51,403 nt of DNA from Clostridia bacterium (GCA_017502975.1 JAFVTV010000033.1:1-51403), one strand, 5' to 3'. Shown: positions 24,322-32,698, counted from the stretch's first letter. Made by a program: numbers and translations. The notes: generated from the sequence alone by a model not told the origin.

Positions 24322-25599
24322 ATGAACAACAGTTGCTTTTCGAAAGCGGAGATCCTTTGCGTCGGTACCGAGCTGCTGATGGGTGATATCGTGAACACAA
24401 ACGCGGCGTATATTTCTCGCCGTCTTGCCCGTCTTGGCATCGGTGTTTACCGTCAAGCGGTGGTGGGAGATAATCCCGCGCGCCTTGCCGAGGATGTGCG
24501 TGCGGCGCTCTCTCGCTCCGATCTTGTCATCATGTCGGGCGGTCTTGGTCCCACGTATGATGACCTCACCAAGGAAACGGTTGCAAGCGTGTTTGGGAGA
24601 AAGCTCACGATGCACGCCCCCTCCCTTGCCCGTATTGAAAGTTATTTTGCCTCCACAGGGCGCGTGATGACCGAGAACAACAAAAAGCAAGCCATGATGC
24701 CCGAGGGGGCGGTGGTGTTTCCAAACGATTACGGCACGGCACCCGCCCTCGCCCTTGAAAATGAGGAGGGCAAGGTCGTGGTCATGCTCCCGGGGCCTCC
24801 CCGTGAGCTTGAGCCGCTGTTTTGCGAGCAGGTAGAGCCGTATCTGAAAAAGCGTTGCGCCTCTATCATGGTCAGCCGCAATCTGCACATCATTGGCATG
24901 GGCGAATCGGCAGTGGAAAGCGAGCTGCCGCAGGAGATCAAGGATAGCACAAATCCGACGGTCGCCCCGTACTGCGTGCCGGGCGAGGTGCGATTGCGCG
25001 TGACGGCAAGGGATAAGGATGAGAGCCACGCCATGCGTCTTTGTGATGCTATGATAGAACGCCTTATGGCATTGCCGATCGGAAGGTTTGTATACGGAAT
25101 TGACGTGCCCGATCCCGCGCATGCACTGGTTGGTGCGCTGATGGCGCGCGGCATGACGGTGGCAACGGCAGAATCCTGCACGGGTGGCCTCATTGCCAAA
25201 AAGCTGACCGACGTGGCGGGCTGCTCCACGGTAGTGGCAGGCGGTGCCGTCACCTATCAAACGCGTGAAAAGGAGCAGATCCTTGGGGTTGACCCCGCGC
25301 TCATTGCTACGCACACCGCGGTAAGCGAGCCGGTTGCTAAGGAAATGGCACAGGGTGTGCTTGCCCGCTTTGGGGTGGATCTTGCCATTGCCACCACGGG
25401 TTATGCAGGCCCCGGGGGAGGCACCGAGCAGGAGCCTGTCGGCACGGTATATGTGGCGGTAGCAACAAAAGATGCGGTCATCTGCCGCCGCCTTACCCTT
25501 GGCGCGCGTCGCGACCGCGCGTACGTCAGAGAAGTTGCCGCAGTACAGGCAATTTCGCAGGCGATCGGTGTGCTTGGCGGAAATTTACAAAAATCGTGA
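24322..25599 (+). CDS. cinA: CinA: competence/damage-inducible protein with NMN amidase domain
   Basis: 425 residues. The N-terminal MoaB/Mog-like domain starts ILCVGTELLMGDIVNTNA and continues with SGGLGPTYDDLTKE. The C-terminal PncC-type amidase domain includes TVATAESCTGGLIA (catalytic Ser) and TTGYAGPGGGTEQEPVGTVY. It hydrolyses nicotinamide mononucleotide and ADP-ribose-type pyrophosphates, a pyridine-nucleotide salvage/cleaning role. The ATG at 24322 is used because TTGGAGGT is well spaced from it. It stands alone; recA is not visible downstream. Confidence 0.96.
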   Translation: MNNSCFSKAEILCVGTELLMGDIVNTNAAYISRRLARLGIGVYRQAVVGDNPARLAEDVRAALSRSDLVIMSGGLGPTYDDLTKETVASVFGRKLTMHAPSLARIESYFASTGRVMTENNKKQAMMPEGAVVFPNDYGTAPALALENEEGKVVVMLPGPPRELEPLFCEQVEPYLKKRCASIMVSRNLHIIGMGESAVESELPQEIKDSTNPTVAPYCVPGEVRLRVTARDKDESHAMRLCDAMIERLMALPIGRFVYGIDVPDPAHALVGALMARGMTVATAESCTGGLIAKKLTDVAGCSTVVAGGAVTYQTREKEQILGVDPALIATHTAVSEPVAKEMAQGVLARFGVDLAIATTGYAGPGGGTEQEPVGTVYVAVATKDAVICRRLTLGARRDRAYVREVAAVQAISQAIGVLGGNLQKS

Positions 25600-25617
25600 A
25601 AATTTTATCAATCATGC

Positions 25618-25646
25618 TTGACATTTCCTGTATGATATATTAGAAT
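25618..25646 (+). promoter_or_regulatory. Predicted promoter of pfkA-ldh
   Basis: TTGACA, 17 bases, TAGAAT, 57 bases before the pfkA ATG. Confidence 0.82.
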
Positions 25647-25703
25647 ATAGACTGTAGTATTTTTCGCAGATTCAAGGACTCAGCGGAAGAAAGGAAAAAA
25701 ACT

Positions 25704-26780
25704 ATGGCAAAATTTCGCAAAATCGGAATATTGACCTCGGGCGGCGATGCCCCCGGTATGAACGCCGCCATTCGTGCTGTTGCCCGCAAGGCACTTGACG
25801 AGGGTGTGGAGGTTGTTGGCATTCTTGGCGGATATTCCGGCTTGATCAAGGATAATATCGTTGTGTTTAACAGAAGAACAGTATCCAATATCATTTCGCG
25901 CGGCGGAACGGTGCTGTATTCTGACCGTTGCCCCGAATTTAAAACAGAGGAAGGCATGCAGAAGGCGATCGAAACCTGTAAGCGCCACAACATCGATGCT
26001 ATTGTTGCCATGGGTGGTGACGGTACCTTCCGCGGTGCTACGGATCTGACCAATCACGGCATTCCTACTATCGGCATTCCCTGTACCATTGACAATGATA
26101 TTACCGCTACGGATTACACCATTGGCTTTGATTCTGCTATGAACACCACTATGAGCATGATCGACTGCCTGCGCGATACGTGTGAATCTCACAAGCGCTG
26201 TAACGTGGTAGAGGTTATGGGTCGTGACTGCGGTCAAATTGCGCTGTATACGGCATTGGCATCGGGCGCGGTTGCGGCTGTCATTCCCGAGGTGCCCTTT
26301 GATGAAGGTGAGTTTATTGAACGCATGCAAGAGCTTTTGGATGCGGGCAAGCGTAGCTTCCTTGTTATTGTTAGTGAGGGTGTGCGCGGTGCTAATGGGC
26401 AGAAATACGGCGAGCAGCTTTCTCAAAAGATCGAGAGCACGCTTGGCATTGAAAGCAGATTTGCACGCTTTGCACACGTTGTGCGCGGCGGTAGCCCCTC
26501 GTTAAGAGACCGCTTTACCGCAACCCAGATGGGTGTGCGCGCCGTTGAGCGCTTGCTGCAGGGTAAGAGCAATATTGTAATTTGCGATCGTGCAGGAAAA
26601 ATTACCGATCTTGATATCAACTATGCACTGGTTGCCGACCGTATGTATAAGAACAAGCTGCAGCCGGGTGATCTTGATCTGTTTGGCGCAGACCAGATCG
26701 CGGATATGAAGGCGCTTGCGGCAAGACGCAGAGCAGACATTGATACCGTTTACGGAATGGTTGCCGAAACCAGCAAGTAA
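25704..26780 (+). CDS. pfkA: 6-phosphofructokinase
   Basis: 358 residues, somewhat longer than the ~320 of classic PfkA. It phosphorylates fructose-6-phosphate in glycolysis. Landmarks: GGDAPGMNAAIR at the N-terminus, GGDGTFRGA (104-112) with Gly at the ATP-type position, and TIDNDITATDYTIGF with the catalytic Asp130. The residue just before TIDND is Cys127, where ATP enzymes usually have Gly and PPi enzymes Lys. The Gly after GGD points to ATP as donor, but phosphoryl donor should be taken as likely, not certain. First gene of an operon with the dehydrogenase, 33 bases apart. Confidence 0.95.
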   Translation: MAKFRKIGILTSGGDAPGMNAAIRAVARKALDEGVEVVGILGGYSGLIKDNIVVFNRRTVSNIISRGGTVLYSDRCPEFKTEEGMQKAIETCKRHNIDAIVAMGGDGTFRGATDLTNHGIPTIGIPCTIDNDITATDYTIGFDSAMNTTMSMIDCLRDTCESHKRCNVVEVMGRDCGQIALYTALASGAVAAVIPEVPFDEGEFIERMQELLDAGKRSFLVIVSEGVRGANGQKYGEQLSQKIESTLGIESRFARFAHVVRGGSPSLRDRFTATQMGVRAVERLLQGKSNIVICDRAGKITDLDINYALVADRMYKNKLQPGDLDLFGADQIADMKALAARRRADIDTVYGMVAETSK

Positions 26781-26813
26781 ACCTCTACCAAGGAAAGGAA
26801 CAGAGAATTAACC

Positions 26814-27749
26814 ATGAGAAAAGTAACCATTATCGGTGCAGGAAATGTTGGTGCGACCATTGCTTATACCCTGGCAGTAGAGGGTGTTGCCAACGAGATC
26901 GTTATTATTGATATTAAAAAGGAAAAGGCTGAGGGAGAGGCGATCGATATCGGTCAGGGCGGACTCTTTTTCCGCGAGGACGTGCGTATCGTTTCGGGCG
27001 ATTATGAGGATGCGGTGGATTCCGACATCGTTGTGATCACCTCGGGTATGGCACGCAAGCCCGGCATGACCCGTCTTGATCTTGCGCAGACCAACGTAAA
27101 TATTCTTTGCAGCATTGCACCGCAGATCACCAAGTATGCACCCGATGCGATCTATCTCATTGTCAGCAATCCTGTTGACGTGATGACCTACGTGTTCCAC
27201 AAGATCACCAATATCCCCGAAAGCCGCATTATCGGTTCGGGTAACAGCCTGGATACGGCGCGCCTTCGTTATTGGCTTGCAAGCCGCTTCAACATCAGCC
27301 AGCAAAACGTGCACGCTTATGTGTTTGGCGAGCACGGTGACTCCTCGTTTGTGCCGTGGTCACAGGCGGCGATCTGTACCACAATGGTAGAGGATTACTA
27401 TAAGGCGCTTGAGGGCAAGGAGATCGATAAGACAGCTGCAGAGGAATACGTACGCAAGTCGGGCGCTGAGGTCATCAAGCGCAAGGGCGCAACCTTCTAT
27501 GCAGTGGCGTGTGCCGCAGTGCATATGTGCAAGGTTATTTTCAGCGGTGTGGATACCGCGCTTTCGGTTTCGGTGATGATGCACGGTGAATACGGTGTGG
27601 AGGATGTTTGTCTTTCTACCATTTCTATCGTAGGTGAGGAGGGCATAAGAGCTCAAATTCCCGCAAAGCTTACAGAGGAGGAAACCGCAAAGCTGCATCA
27701 CAGTGCCGAATGCCTCAAAAACGTGATCAATCAAATTACTTATCAGTAA
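26814..27749 (+). CDS. LDH-type 2-hydroxyacid dehydrogenase with malate-type specificity loop
   Basis: 311 residues. NAD-binding GAGNVGATIAYTL at the N-terminus. Substrate residues: catalytic His174 in VFGEHGDSSF, Arg150 in LDTARLR. The overall layout (GEHGD, KGATFYA, LHHSAECLK) is that of L-lactate dehydrogenase. The specificity loop reads MARKPGMTR (residues 79-87), with Arg81 where lactate enzymes carry Gln102 and malate dehydrogenases carry Arg. It could therefore act on oxaloacetate/malate instead of pyruvate/lactate. Co-transcribed with pfkA; it would regenerate NAD+ during fermentation either way. I leave the symbol blank because ldh or mdh cannot be settled from sequence alone. Confidence 0.9.
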   Translation: MRKVTIIGAGNVGATIAYTLAVEGVANEIVIIDIKKEKAEGEAIDIGQGGLFFREDVRIVSGDYEDAVDSDIVVITSGMARKPGMTRLDLAQTNVNILCSIAPQITKYAPDAIYLIVSNPVDVMTYVFHKITNIPESRIIGSGNSLDTARLRYWLASRFNISQQNVHAYVFGEHGDSSFVPWSQAAICTTMVEDYYKALEGKEIDKTAAEEYVRKSGAEVIKRKGATFYAVACAAVHMCKVIFSGVDTALSVSVMMHGEYGVEDVCLSTISIVGEEGIRAQIPAKLTEEETAKLHHSAECLKNVINQITYQ

Positions 27750-27811
27750 GAAATAAACACAAAAGCCGCAGGCATTAGCCACGGGTGCTAAAGGACAGTT
27801 TAATAAAAATC

Positions 27812-27846
27812 AGCCTCGACAAGGAAACTCCCTGTCGAGGCTTTTG
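27812..27846. terminator. Bidirectional terminator between the dehydrogenase and XRE-TPR genes
   Basis: AGCCTCGACAAGG / CCCTGTCGAGGCT stem with an AAACT loop, followed by TTTT. It serves two convergent genes. Confidence 0.85.
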
Positions 27847-27858
27847 TCATTTGATAGA

Positions 27859-28953
27859 TTATTCAATGCTCCACTTGCCTGAATATTCTGAAAGTTGTTT
27901 TTGAATCCTAATAAACTCTTCCGTAGTACGTATTTTGTCAAAAACACGGTTTGCCATTTTGTCAAGCAATTTTTTGGCTTCATTGTCCGAATCGCCGGTT
28001 GCCCAGTTGCCGCGTTCTATTCCGCGAAAAACAAGTGAAGTACACTCTTCGTTTATAGAAGTAATGAATTTTATAGCGTGTTCTGCTGCTGATTGTAGAT
28101 GCTTCAGCGCCTTTTCATCGTCACTGTTTTTTGCATAATAAAAAGCTTGATCACGATGAGTGTCGCAAAGATGTGTGTGATAAAATCCAAAATCGCCGTT
28201 CTCGAAAAACAAATCCAAAAGTGCTATGCGTTTATCACGAAGAGCAGCATTTTCTTCGGGTGTATAAGCCATTTCTCCGGAATCGAGTTTGGTTTGCATC
28301 GAAAACAAACTGTTGGAGAGAAACTGAAGCAAAGTTGCAGCGTTACTTTGCTTGGAAGCATATCCCTTGTCGCCGGAATAAATACTGCTAAGTAGCATTT
28401 CTTGTGAAACAGCCATATAGGGCATTGATTCAGCCATTTTTACTGCCTCGTCTAATCTGCCAACATCACGATACGAAAAGCATAACACTTGAATTGCACT
28501 ATGCCGCTGATGATCTACTGTGCTTCGTTCGAGAATTTTTTCTCCCCACTTTATGGCTTCCTCGAGATATTTACGATCTCCCGTAACATCCTTTTGCCAA
28601 GATGAGACATACATAAGATTATAAATAATGTCGCAGTTGTCGGGATATTTTCGAAGCCCATCATCCAGAATCTCACGAGCTTTCTCTAAATATCCTCGGC
28701 TTGAATACTTGTCTGCTTCATCGCAAATTGTTGAAATGGTTTGCTGTCTGCGTGTAAGATCAATGCCTAAAAGTTCATCAGAAGTAATATTAAAAAGATT
28801 ACACAATGGAGCAATGAGAGAAATATCCGGCATTGCCATATCAGTTTCCCAACGGCTAATAGCTTGTGGAGAAATTGATAAAATTTCAGCAAGATGTTCT
28901 TGCGTCATATCATGCTTACGGCGAAGATTTTTAATTATTTTTCCAAAACTCAC
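27859..28953 (-). CDS. XRE-family regulator with TPR-like C-terminus
   Basis: 364 residues. An N-terminal helix-turn-helix of the Cro/C1 type (MTQEHLAEILSISPQAISRW, about 17-36) is followed by about 270 residues of helical, tetratricopeptide-like repeats (e.g. ADKYSSRGYLEKAREILDDG, DVGRLDEAVKMAE). This resembles cytosolic regulators such as the RRNPP-type sensors of peptide signals, but it lacks a clear peptide gene next door. GTG start, with GGAGG eight bases upstream. It appears single-gene, from the promoter at 28998-29026. Confidence 0.88.
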   Translation of the reverse strand: MSFGKIIKNLRRKHDMTQEHLAEILSISPQAISRWETDMAMPDISLIAPLCNLFNITSDELLGIDLTRRQQTISTICDEADKYSSRGYLEKAREILDDGLRKYPDNCDIIYNLMYVSSWQKDVTGDRKYLEEAIKWGEKILERSTVDHQRHSAIQVLCFSYRDVGRLDEAVKMAESMPYMAVSQEMLLSSIYSGDKGYASKQSNAATLLQFLSNSLFSMQTKLDSGEMAYTPEENAALRDKRIALLDLFFENGDFGFYHTHLCDTHRDQAFYYAKNSDDEKALKHLQSAAEHAIKFITSINEECTSLVFRGIERGNWATGDSDNEAKKLLDKMANRVFDKIRTTEEFIRIQKQLSEYSGKWSIE

Positions 28954-28997
28954 GATATAATCCTCCTACAAAAGATTTCTCAACCGGCTGTGATTAT

Positions 28998-29026
28998 ATT
29001 ATACAATAAAACTTTTTAGCTGTCTA
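28998..29026 (-). promoter_or_regulatory. Predicted promoter of the XRE-TPR gene
   Basis: Minus strand: TAGACA, 17 bases, TATAAT. The -10 is followed by a second TATAAT-like run. Confidence 0.7.
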
Positions 29027-29129
29027 TATCTCGTTAATTGAGAAAAATTCCATTTTGAATTGTTTTTTGTAGTTTTGTTGCACTACCACAATAGTGGTGA
29101 GTAAGTGCGCACTTGCAGGCAAACAAAAA

Positions 29130-29253
29130 GCCTCCCTTGTGTAAAGGGAGGTGGCACGGCGCAAGCCGTGACGGAGGGATTGTAAAGTTGAAATTTATAC
29201 TAAAACAATCCCTCAGTCAGCTTCGCTGACAGCTCCCTTTACACAAGGGAGCC
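29130..29253. repeat. MITE-like palindromic intergenic element B
   Basis: Outer arms CTCCCTTGTGTAAAGGGAG (29132-29150) and its exact reverse complement (29233-29251). Inside them are GAGGGATTGT / ACAATCCCTC and two small hairpins (CACGGCGCAAGCCGTG, TCAGCTTCGCTGA). No ORF. It lies between the XRE-TPR gene and the hydrolase at 29344. The layout resembles element A at 26-139. The rest of 28954-29343 holds the promoter above and no gene. Confidence 0.75.
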
Positions 29254-29343
29254 TCTGGCTGAAACCGTTTGTCTTTCTGTTACGTTATTGTAAAAACTGT
29301 CCTTAAGAATCCGAAGCATTGCCTGCGACTTTTTTATACAATT

Positions 29344-30294
29344 TTATCCCAAGAAATTCAGTATATCCTCAAGCACGGGGTGCAAAATTTCATCATTTGC
29401 AAACAAGATCTCGTGCTTGCTGCCCCATACCGTTTTCAGTGTGCAGTCAGGTAATGCGGTGGCAAGCCTTTTTTGCGCTTCGGGACAGACAAGGTGCTCG
29501 TGCTCGGCGGCATAGATGAGAATGGGGAGCGTGACGTTTGAAAGTGCTTTTTTATTTAGGATCTGCTTTGTCACGCCAAGGGCAGCGAGGCTCCACTGAT
29601 AGCTGGGCGAGCCGCCGCGTAGCAAGGGGTGGCTGTTGCGCGATGTGTGCAGATAAGAAAATCTTGCGGGCGAGAGGGAGGAGGAGCTGTCAAAGCTCTC
29701 GTTTTCGTAATCTCTTTTTGCAAGAAAAATGGGGTGCTTCCCGCGCCCCAAAAGGGTGCAGGCGCGGCACAGTGCCATGGCGCCAATGCGGGTAAGCCCG
29801 CGGTATTGTAGGGAGATCATGGGTGCTGAAAGTATGGCTTTTTGAAACACGTCCCTGTGCTTTTCTAAAAAGAGCATAGCAATCGCCCCGCCCATGGAGT
29901 GTGCAAAAAGATACAGCGGTGGAGTGAGCTTTGCACAAGGCGCCGCAAGCACCGCCTCAAGATCTTCAACGTAGTGGCAAAAGCGGTCAATGTGTATGAT
30001 ATCTGCGCCGACCTCGCGCGCCGAGCGTCCGTGCCCGCGCTGATCATAAATAAGCACCGAGAGCCCTTCGCGCAGCAGATAGTAGACAAACTCGCGGTAT
30101 TTATCGGCATTTTCCGAAAAGCCGTGCACCAGCACTACCGTGCCATGGGGATGGTCGGCTGTGTATTTTACGGCGTAAAGTGCGCCGCTGTCATGGGCGG
30201 CAACGGATAACACTTCTGCTCTTTGCGCAAGATAGGGCATAACGGTGTCGGTTATTTGCGTTTGGAACTCCTGCTCCTTGATAAATTCTCTCAA
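29344..30294 (-). CDS. Alpha/beta hydrolase (lysophospholipase/monoacylglycerol-lipase-like)
   Basis: 316 residues. Alpha/beta hydrolase landmarks: oxyanion region VVLVHGFSENADKYREFVYYL, nucleophile elbow LFAHSMGGAIAM, and late His candidate in WGSKHEILF. The DQRGHGRSAREV motif is typical of monoacylglycerol-lipase-like enzymes. No signal peptide, so presumably cytoplasmic and acting on lipid esters; the natural substrate is not known. The start is TTG, with GGGGGAGG well spaced. A strong minus-strand promoter lies just upstream. Confidence 0.88.
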   Translation of the reverse strand: MREFIKEQEFQTQITDTVMPYLAQRAEVLSVAAHDSGALYAVKYTADHPHGTVVLVHGFSENADKYREFVYYLLREGLSVLIYDQRGHGRSAREVGADIIHIDRFCHYVEDLEAVLAAPCAKLTPPLYLFAHSMGGAIAMLFLEKHRDVFQKAILSAPMISLQYRGLTRIGAMALCRACTLLGRGKHPIFLAKRDYENESFDSSSSLSPARFSYLHTSRNSHPLLRGGSPSYQWSLAALGVTKQILNKKALSNVTLPILIYAAEHEHLVCPEAQKRLATALPDCTLKTVWGSKHEILFANDEILHPVLEDILNFLG

Positions 30295-30327
30295 AGCCCT
30301 ACCTCCCCCAAAATTAGCGGTGTATTT

Positions 30328-30356
30328 AGTATATAATATCGTGCCTATTTTGTCAA
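30328..30356 (-). promoter_or_regulatory. Predicted promoter of the hydrolase at 29344
   Basis: Minus strand: TTGACA, 17 bases, TATACT, about 30 bases before the TTG start. Confidence 0.82.
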
Positions 30357-30402
30357 TTTATGCGAGAAATAAAAAGGTATGACAAAAGCTTGTCATACCT
30401 CG

Positions 30403-30645
30403 TTATTTTAATTCTTGCTCGAGTGCTTCAAACAACGCCGAGCTGAAAAAATCACGGATGTGAATGTCGAGTCCATCGCAGATCTTTTTGATGGTTGAAA
30501 TGGTGGTGCTGTTGTTCCTGCCGCTGATAATATTGTTGAGGGTAGATTGCGTAATGCCAGAGAGCGTTGCCATACGGTTGAGTGTGATGTTGTGCTGGTT
30601 GCACAATTCCAATATGCGCTTGCGTGTTGCCTCTCCGATATCCAA
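30403..30645 (-). CDS. Small XRE-family helix-turn-helix regulator
   Basis: 80 residues, nearly all of it a Cro/C1 helix-turn-helix (LNRMATLSGITQSTLNNIIS, about 21-40, recognition helix after it). The TTG start is chosen from the well-placed GAGGAGG upstream; other frames here are shadows. It is divergent from the PH-domain gene and probably controls it through the AACTC..GAGTT site at 30706-30719. Confidence 0.88.
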   Translation of the reverse strand: MDIGEATRKRILELCNQHNITLNRMATLSGITQSTLNNIISGRNNSTTISTIKKICDGLDIHIRDFFSSALFEALEQELK

Positions 30646-30705
30646 TGCAGCACCTCCTCTTTTTAATCATTATTATTATTGTAACCTTTTTTGAAGGAAA
30701 AACTT

Positions 30706-30746
30706 AACTCAAAAGAGTTGACAATGCGTAATGATTGTGTTAAAAT
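30706..30746 (+). promoter_or_regulatory. Promoter with overlapping palindromic operator for the PH-domain gene
   Basis: AACTC-AAAA-GAGTT (30706-30719) overlaps the -35 box of TTGACA (30718-30723), 17 bases, TAAAAT (30741-30746). Binding of the divergent XRE protein here would block RNA polymerase. Regulation is inferred from position. Confidence 0.6.
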
Positions 30747-30847
30747 GAGTGTGGCGCTGAAAAAAGAAAAAGAAAATCTGCTTTTTCAAGGTGCGAGGCA
30801 TCGATTGTCCTATTGGCAATATATAAAACATTTTAAGGAGAAAAAGT

Positions 30848-31240
30848 ATGAAACCCGAATACGTAGCCCAAAAATCGATTGTAAAGGCATTTACCCCTCT
30901 TTGTGTGCTGTTCTTTTGGTTGGTGATCCCCACGCTTATCATTGTGTTTCGCATTATTGCGATCAAATGCGAGAGCTTTGAGTTTTACGGCGATCACGTG
31001 ATCCATAAAAGCGGTGTGCTGAACAAGAGCGAGAATCGCAAGCCCTTTTTCCAAGTGAACGGTGTAAGCTTTAATCAAAGTCTCTTTGGGAGCATGTTCA
31101 ATTATGGAAATCTTATCGTTGACGGCGCGGGGAAATGGGATTTTTCGCTTACGGGCATTAAAAATCCGCGTGCGCTGAAGGCGTATCTTGAAACCCGCGG
31201 CGCAAAGAAAGAGGATTTTCAAAATATTATTCACGGATAA
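30848..31240 (+). CDS. Small membrane protein with bacterial PH (bPH2-like) domain
   Basis: 130 residues. One or two N-terminal hydrophobic segments (about 16-39, CVLFFWLVIPTLIIVFRIIAI) are followed by a bacterial pleckstrin-homology-like beta domain, CESFEFYGDHVIHKSGVLNK and the phi-x-VNGVSFNQSLFG motif common to bPH2 (YdbT-like) proteins. Likely a membrane-associated protein; function unknown. AAGGAGA precedes the ATG. Divergent from the small XRE regulator. Confidence 0.82.
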   Translation: MKPEYVAQKSIVKAFTPLCVLFFWLVIPTLIIVFRIIAIKCESFEFYGDHVIHKSGVLNKSENRKPFFQVNGVSFNQSLFGSMFNYGNLIVDGAGKWDFSLTGIKNPRALKAYLETRGAKKEDFQNIIHG

Positions 31241-31251
31241 GATTTTGCCTG

Positions 31252-31294
31252 AAAAAAGCGCAGGGAGCTGCATTGCAGCTCCCTGCGCTTTTTT
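31252..31294. terminator. Long bidirectional terminator
   Basis: 21-bp perfect arms AAAAAAGCGCAGGGAGCTGC(A) and reverse complement around one base, ending in TTTTTT on the plus strand and AAAAAA on the other. It serves the convergent PH-domain gene and the esterase at 31302. Confidence 0.92.
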
Positions 31295-31301
31295 CTTTTG
31301 T

Positions 31302-31976
31302 TTATCCAAAATCCTTTGAGTTATTATATTCGTCGATCAGGGCTTGGGCGTTTGAATTTGTATGTGTGAGAAACCACTCGTAAAGCGCGGGGTTGCCGTA
31401 GGTATCAGTCCAGCAGTTATGTCCGTTTTCGGGGTAGATCGTCAGTCTTGCGTTGCCGCCGCGCTTGTTTACGGCATTTACCATTTTTACGCTTTCCTCC
31501 ACAAAGACCGCTTTGTCCCTTGCCCCGTGGAAAGCCCAAACGGGCACGTTCGCAAGCCTGCCTGCGTTCCAATACATACCGCCACCGCAAAGCGGAGCGA
31601 TCGCGGCGAAAACTTCGGGCAGGCTCATGGCAAGCTGCCAGGTGCCGTAGCCACCCATGCTGTTGCCCGTGAGGTAGATGCGATTTTTATCGGTATAGGC
31701 TTGATTTGCAATAAAGAGTGCAAAGCGCGTGAGCGTTTCAAAGTGATCAAACCATGTGTTTTTGTGGCAAAGGGGCGCAACGATAATGAACTTGAAATCG
31801 GGCCATTTCTCGGGGCGGCGCAAAAACGAGTGTGTAACAATGTTGTTGATATCCTCGCCACGTGTGCCGGCGCCGTGCAGGAAAAAGAGAATGGGATACT
31901 GCTCGCCCTCTTTGTAAGTTTCGGGGAAGCGGACGGCGTATTGCATGCCCTCAAAGATATCTGCTTTGATGTTCAC
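31302..31976 (-). CDS. Dienelactone/PHB-depolymerase-like esterase
   Basis: 224 residues. FFLHGAGTRGEDIN gives the oxyanion turn; LTGNSMGGYGTW is the nucleophile elbow (Ser); WAFHGARDKAVF carries the Asp and YPENGHNCW the His. This ordered triad matches the polyhydroxybutyrate-depolymerase/ferulic-acid-esterase-like group of alpha/beta hydrolases. No signal peptide is present. Substrate unknown. ATG start at 31976. It is separated from the upstream LUD gene by a gap of about 115 bases with a weak promoter. Confidence 0.85.
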   Translation of the reverse strand: MNIKADIFEGMQYAVRFPETYKEGEQYPILFFLHGAGTRGEDINNIVTHSFLRRPEKWPDFKFIIVAPLCHKNTWFDHFETLTRFALFIANQAYTDKNRIYLTGNSMGGYGTWQLAMSLPEVFAAIAPLCGGGMYWNAGRLANVPVWAFHGARDKAVFVEESVKMVNAVNKRGGNARLTIYPENGHNCWTDTYGNPALYEWFLTHTNSNAQALIDEYNNSKDFG

Positions 31977-32010
31977 TCTGAATTTACCTCCATTGTGTCA
32001 TGATAGGCTT

Positions 32011-32039
32011 AGTTTAGCACACGGCAAGGCGAAAGGCAA
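32011..32039 (-). promoter_or_regulatory. Weak candidate promoter of the esterase
   Basis: Minus strand: TTGCCT, 17 bases, TAAACT. Two mismatches from consensus in -35 and one or two in -10. Confidence 0.4.
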
Positions 32040-32092
32040 CAATAAATATTGCTGTGTTTGCAAAGGATTGACATTTTTTGCGCCAAATGCGG

Positions 32093-32698
32093 TTAATATC
32101 CAAGCGCCTCGTCGATGAGAACAACTTCGATATCAGCGCCACTCGGCTTTTCCCAAAGCACGGCAAGCGCGCGGCAAATGCGTGCGTCGCTCGCGCAATC
32201 ATAGCAGCGGTCGCCCTTGGCGGCGCAGGGCGTGGAAACACCAAGACGCTGTGCGTTTTTGGGTGCGGCGACGTTGCGCGCACGCCAAAGTGCCGCCTCA
32301 TAATTTTCGGCAATTTTGTTTTTTCCTGCCACAAGGTACACCTTTTCGTGCCCGTAGAGCGTGGAAGCCACGCGGTTGCAGGTGCCGTCAATGTTTATAA
32401 TTTCGCCGCTTTCCGCAATGCCGTTGACAGAGCTGAGATAGATCTTAGCGGCATTGCCTTGGTCGCGCAGCTCGGCGGCAGTGGTGCCATCCTTTATACG
32501 CCAATGCCAAAAGCAGGCGTTATGGGTAGAAAGGCTCTCATAAAGCCCCATCTCTTGCAGCGTCACCGACCCGCCAAACCCAACGGTTTTTCCATCAATT
32601 ACGGTGTTTAAATACTTGCTTGCTTCGCTTGCCGTGTCAAACAGGGAAACGGTAAAGCCGCGCTTTTCCAAATTGCTTTTGATAACGTCAAAATTCAT
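32093..32698 (-). CDS. LUD-domain protein (LutC/YkgG-like, DUF162)
   Basis: 201 residues. The LUD fold is recognised by GGSVTLQEMGLYESL, GTCNRVASTLYGHEKVYLV and the cysteine-rich tail block TPCAAKGDRCYDCASDARIC. In known relatives LUD proteins take part in lactate oxidation, but most orphan LUD genes such as this one have no established reaction. The gene is 18 bases after the SDR gene, same strand. GAGGAT site before the ATG. Confidence 0.9.
   Translation of the reverse strand: MNFDVIKSNLEKRGFTVSLFDTASEASKYLNTVIDGKTVGFGGSVTLQEMGLYESLSTHNACFWHWRIKDGTTAAELRDQGNAAKIYLSSVNGIAESGEIINIDGTCNRVASTLYGHEKVYLVAGKNKIAENYEAALWRARNVAAPKNAQRLGVSTPCAAKGDRCYDCASDARICRALAVLWEKPSGADIEVVLIDEALGY

Noticed and set aside
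24301-25314. 337-codon open frame opposite cinA
   Set aside because: Antisense shadow; His/Arg-rich translation typical of such frames.
29130-29253. CRISPR-like repeat suspicion for the inverted-repeat element
   Set aside because: There is one copy here and the arms are inverted, not direct and regularly spaced.
30691-30981. 96-codon plus frame before the PH-domain gene
   Set aside because: It overlaps the promoter/operator, lacks a ribosome site and runs in a different frame through the real gene.
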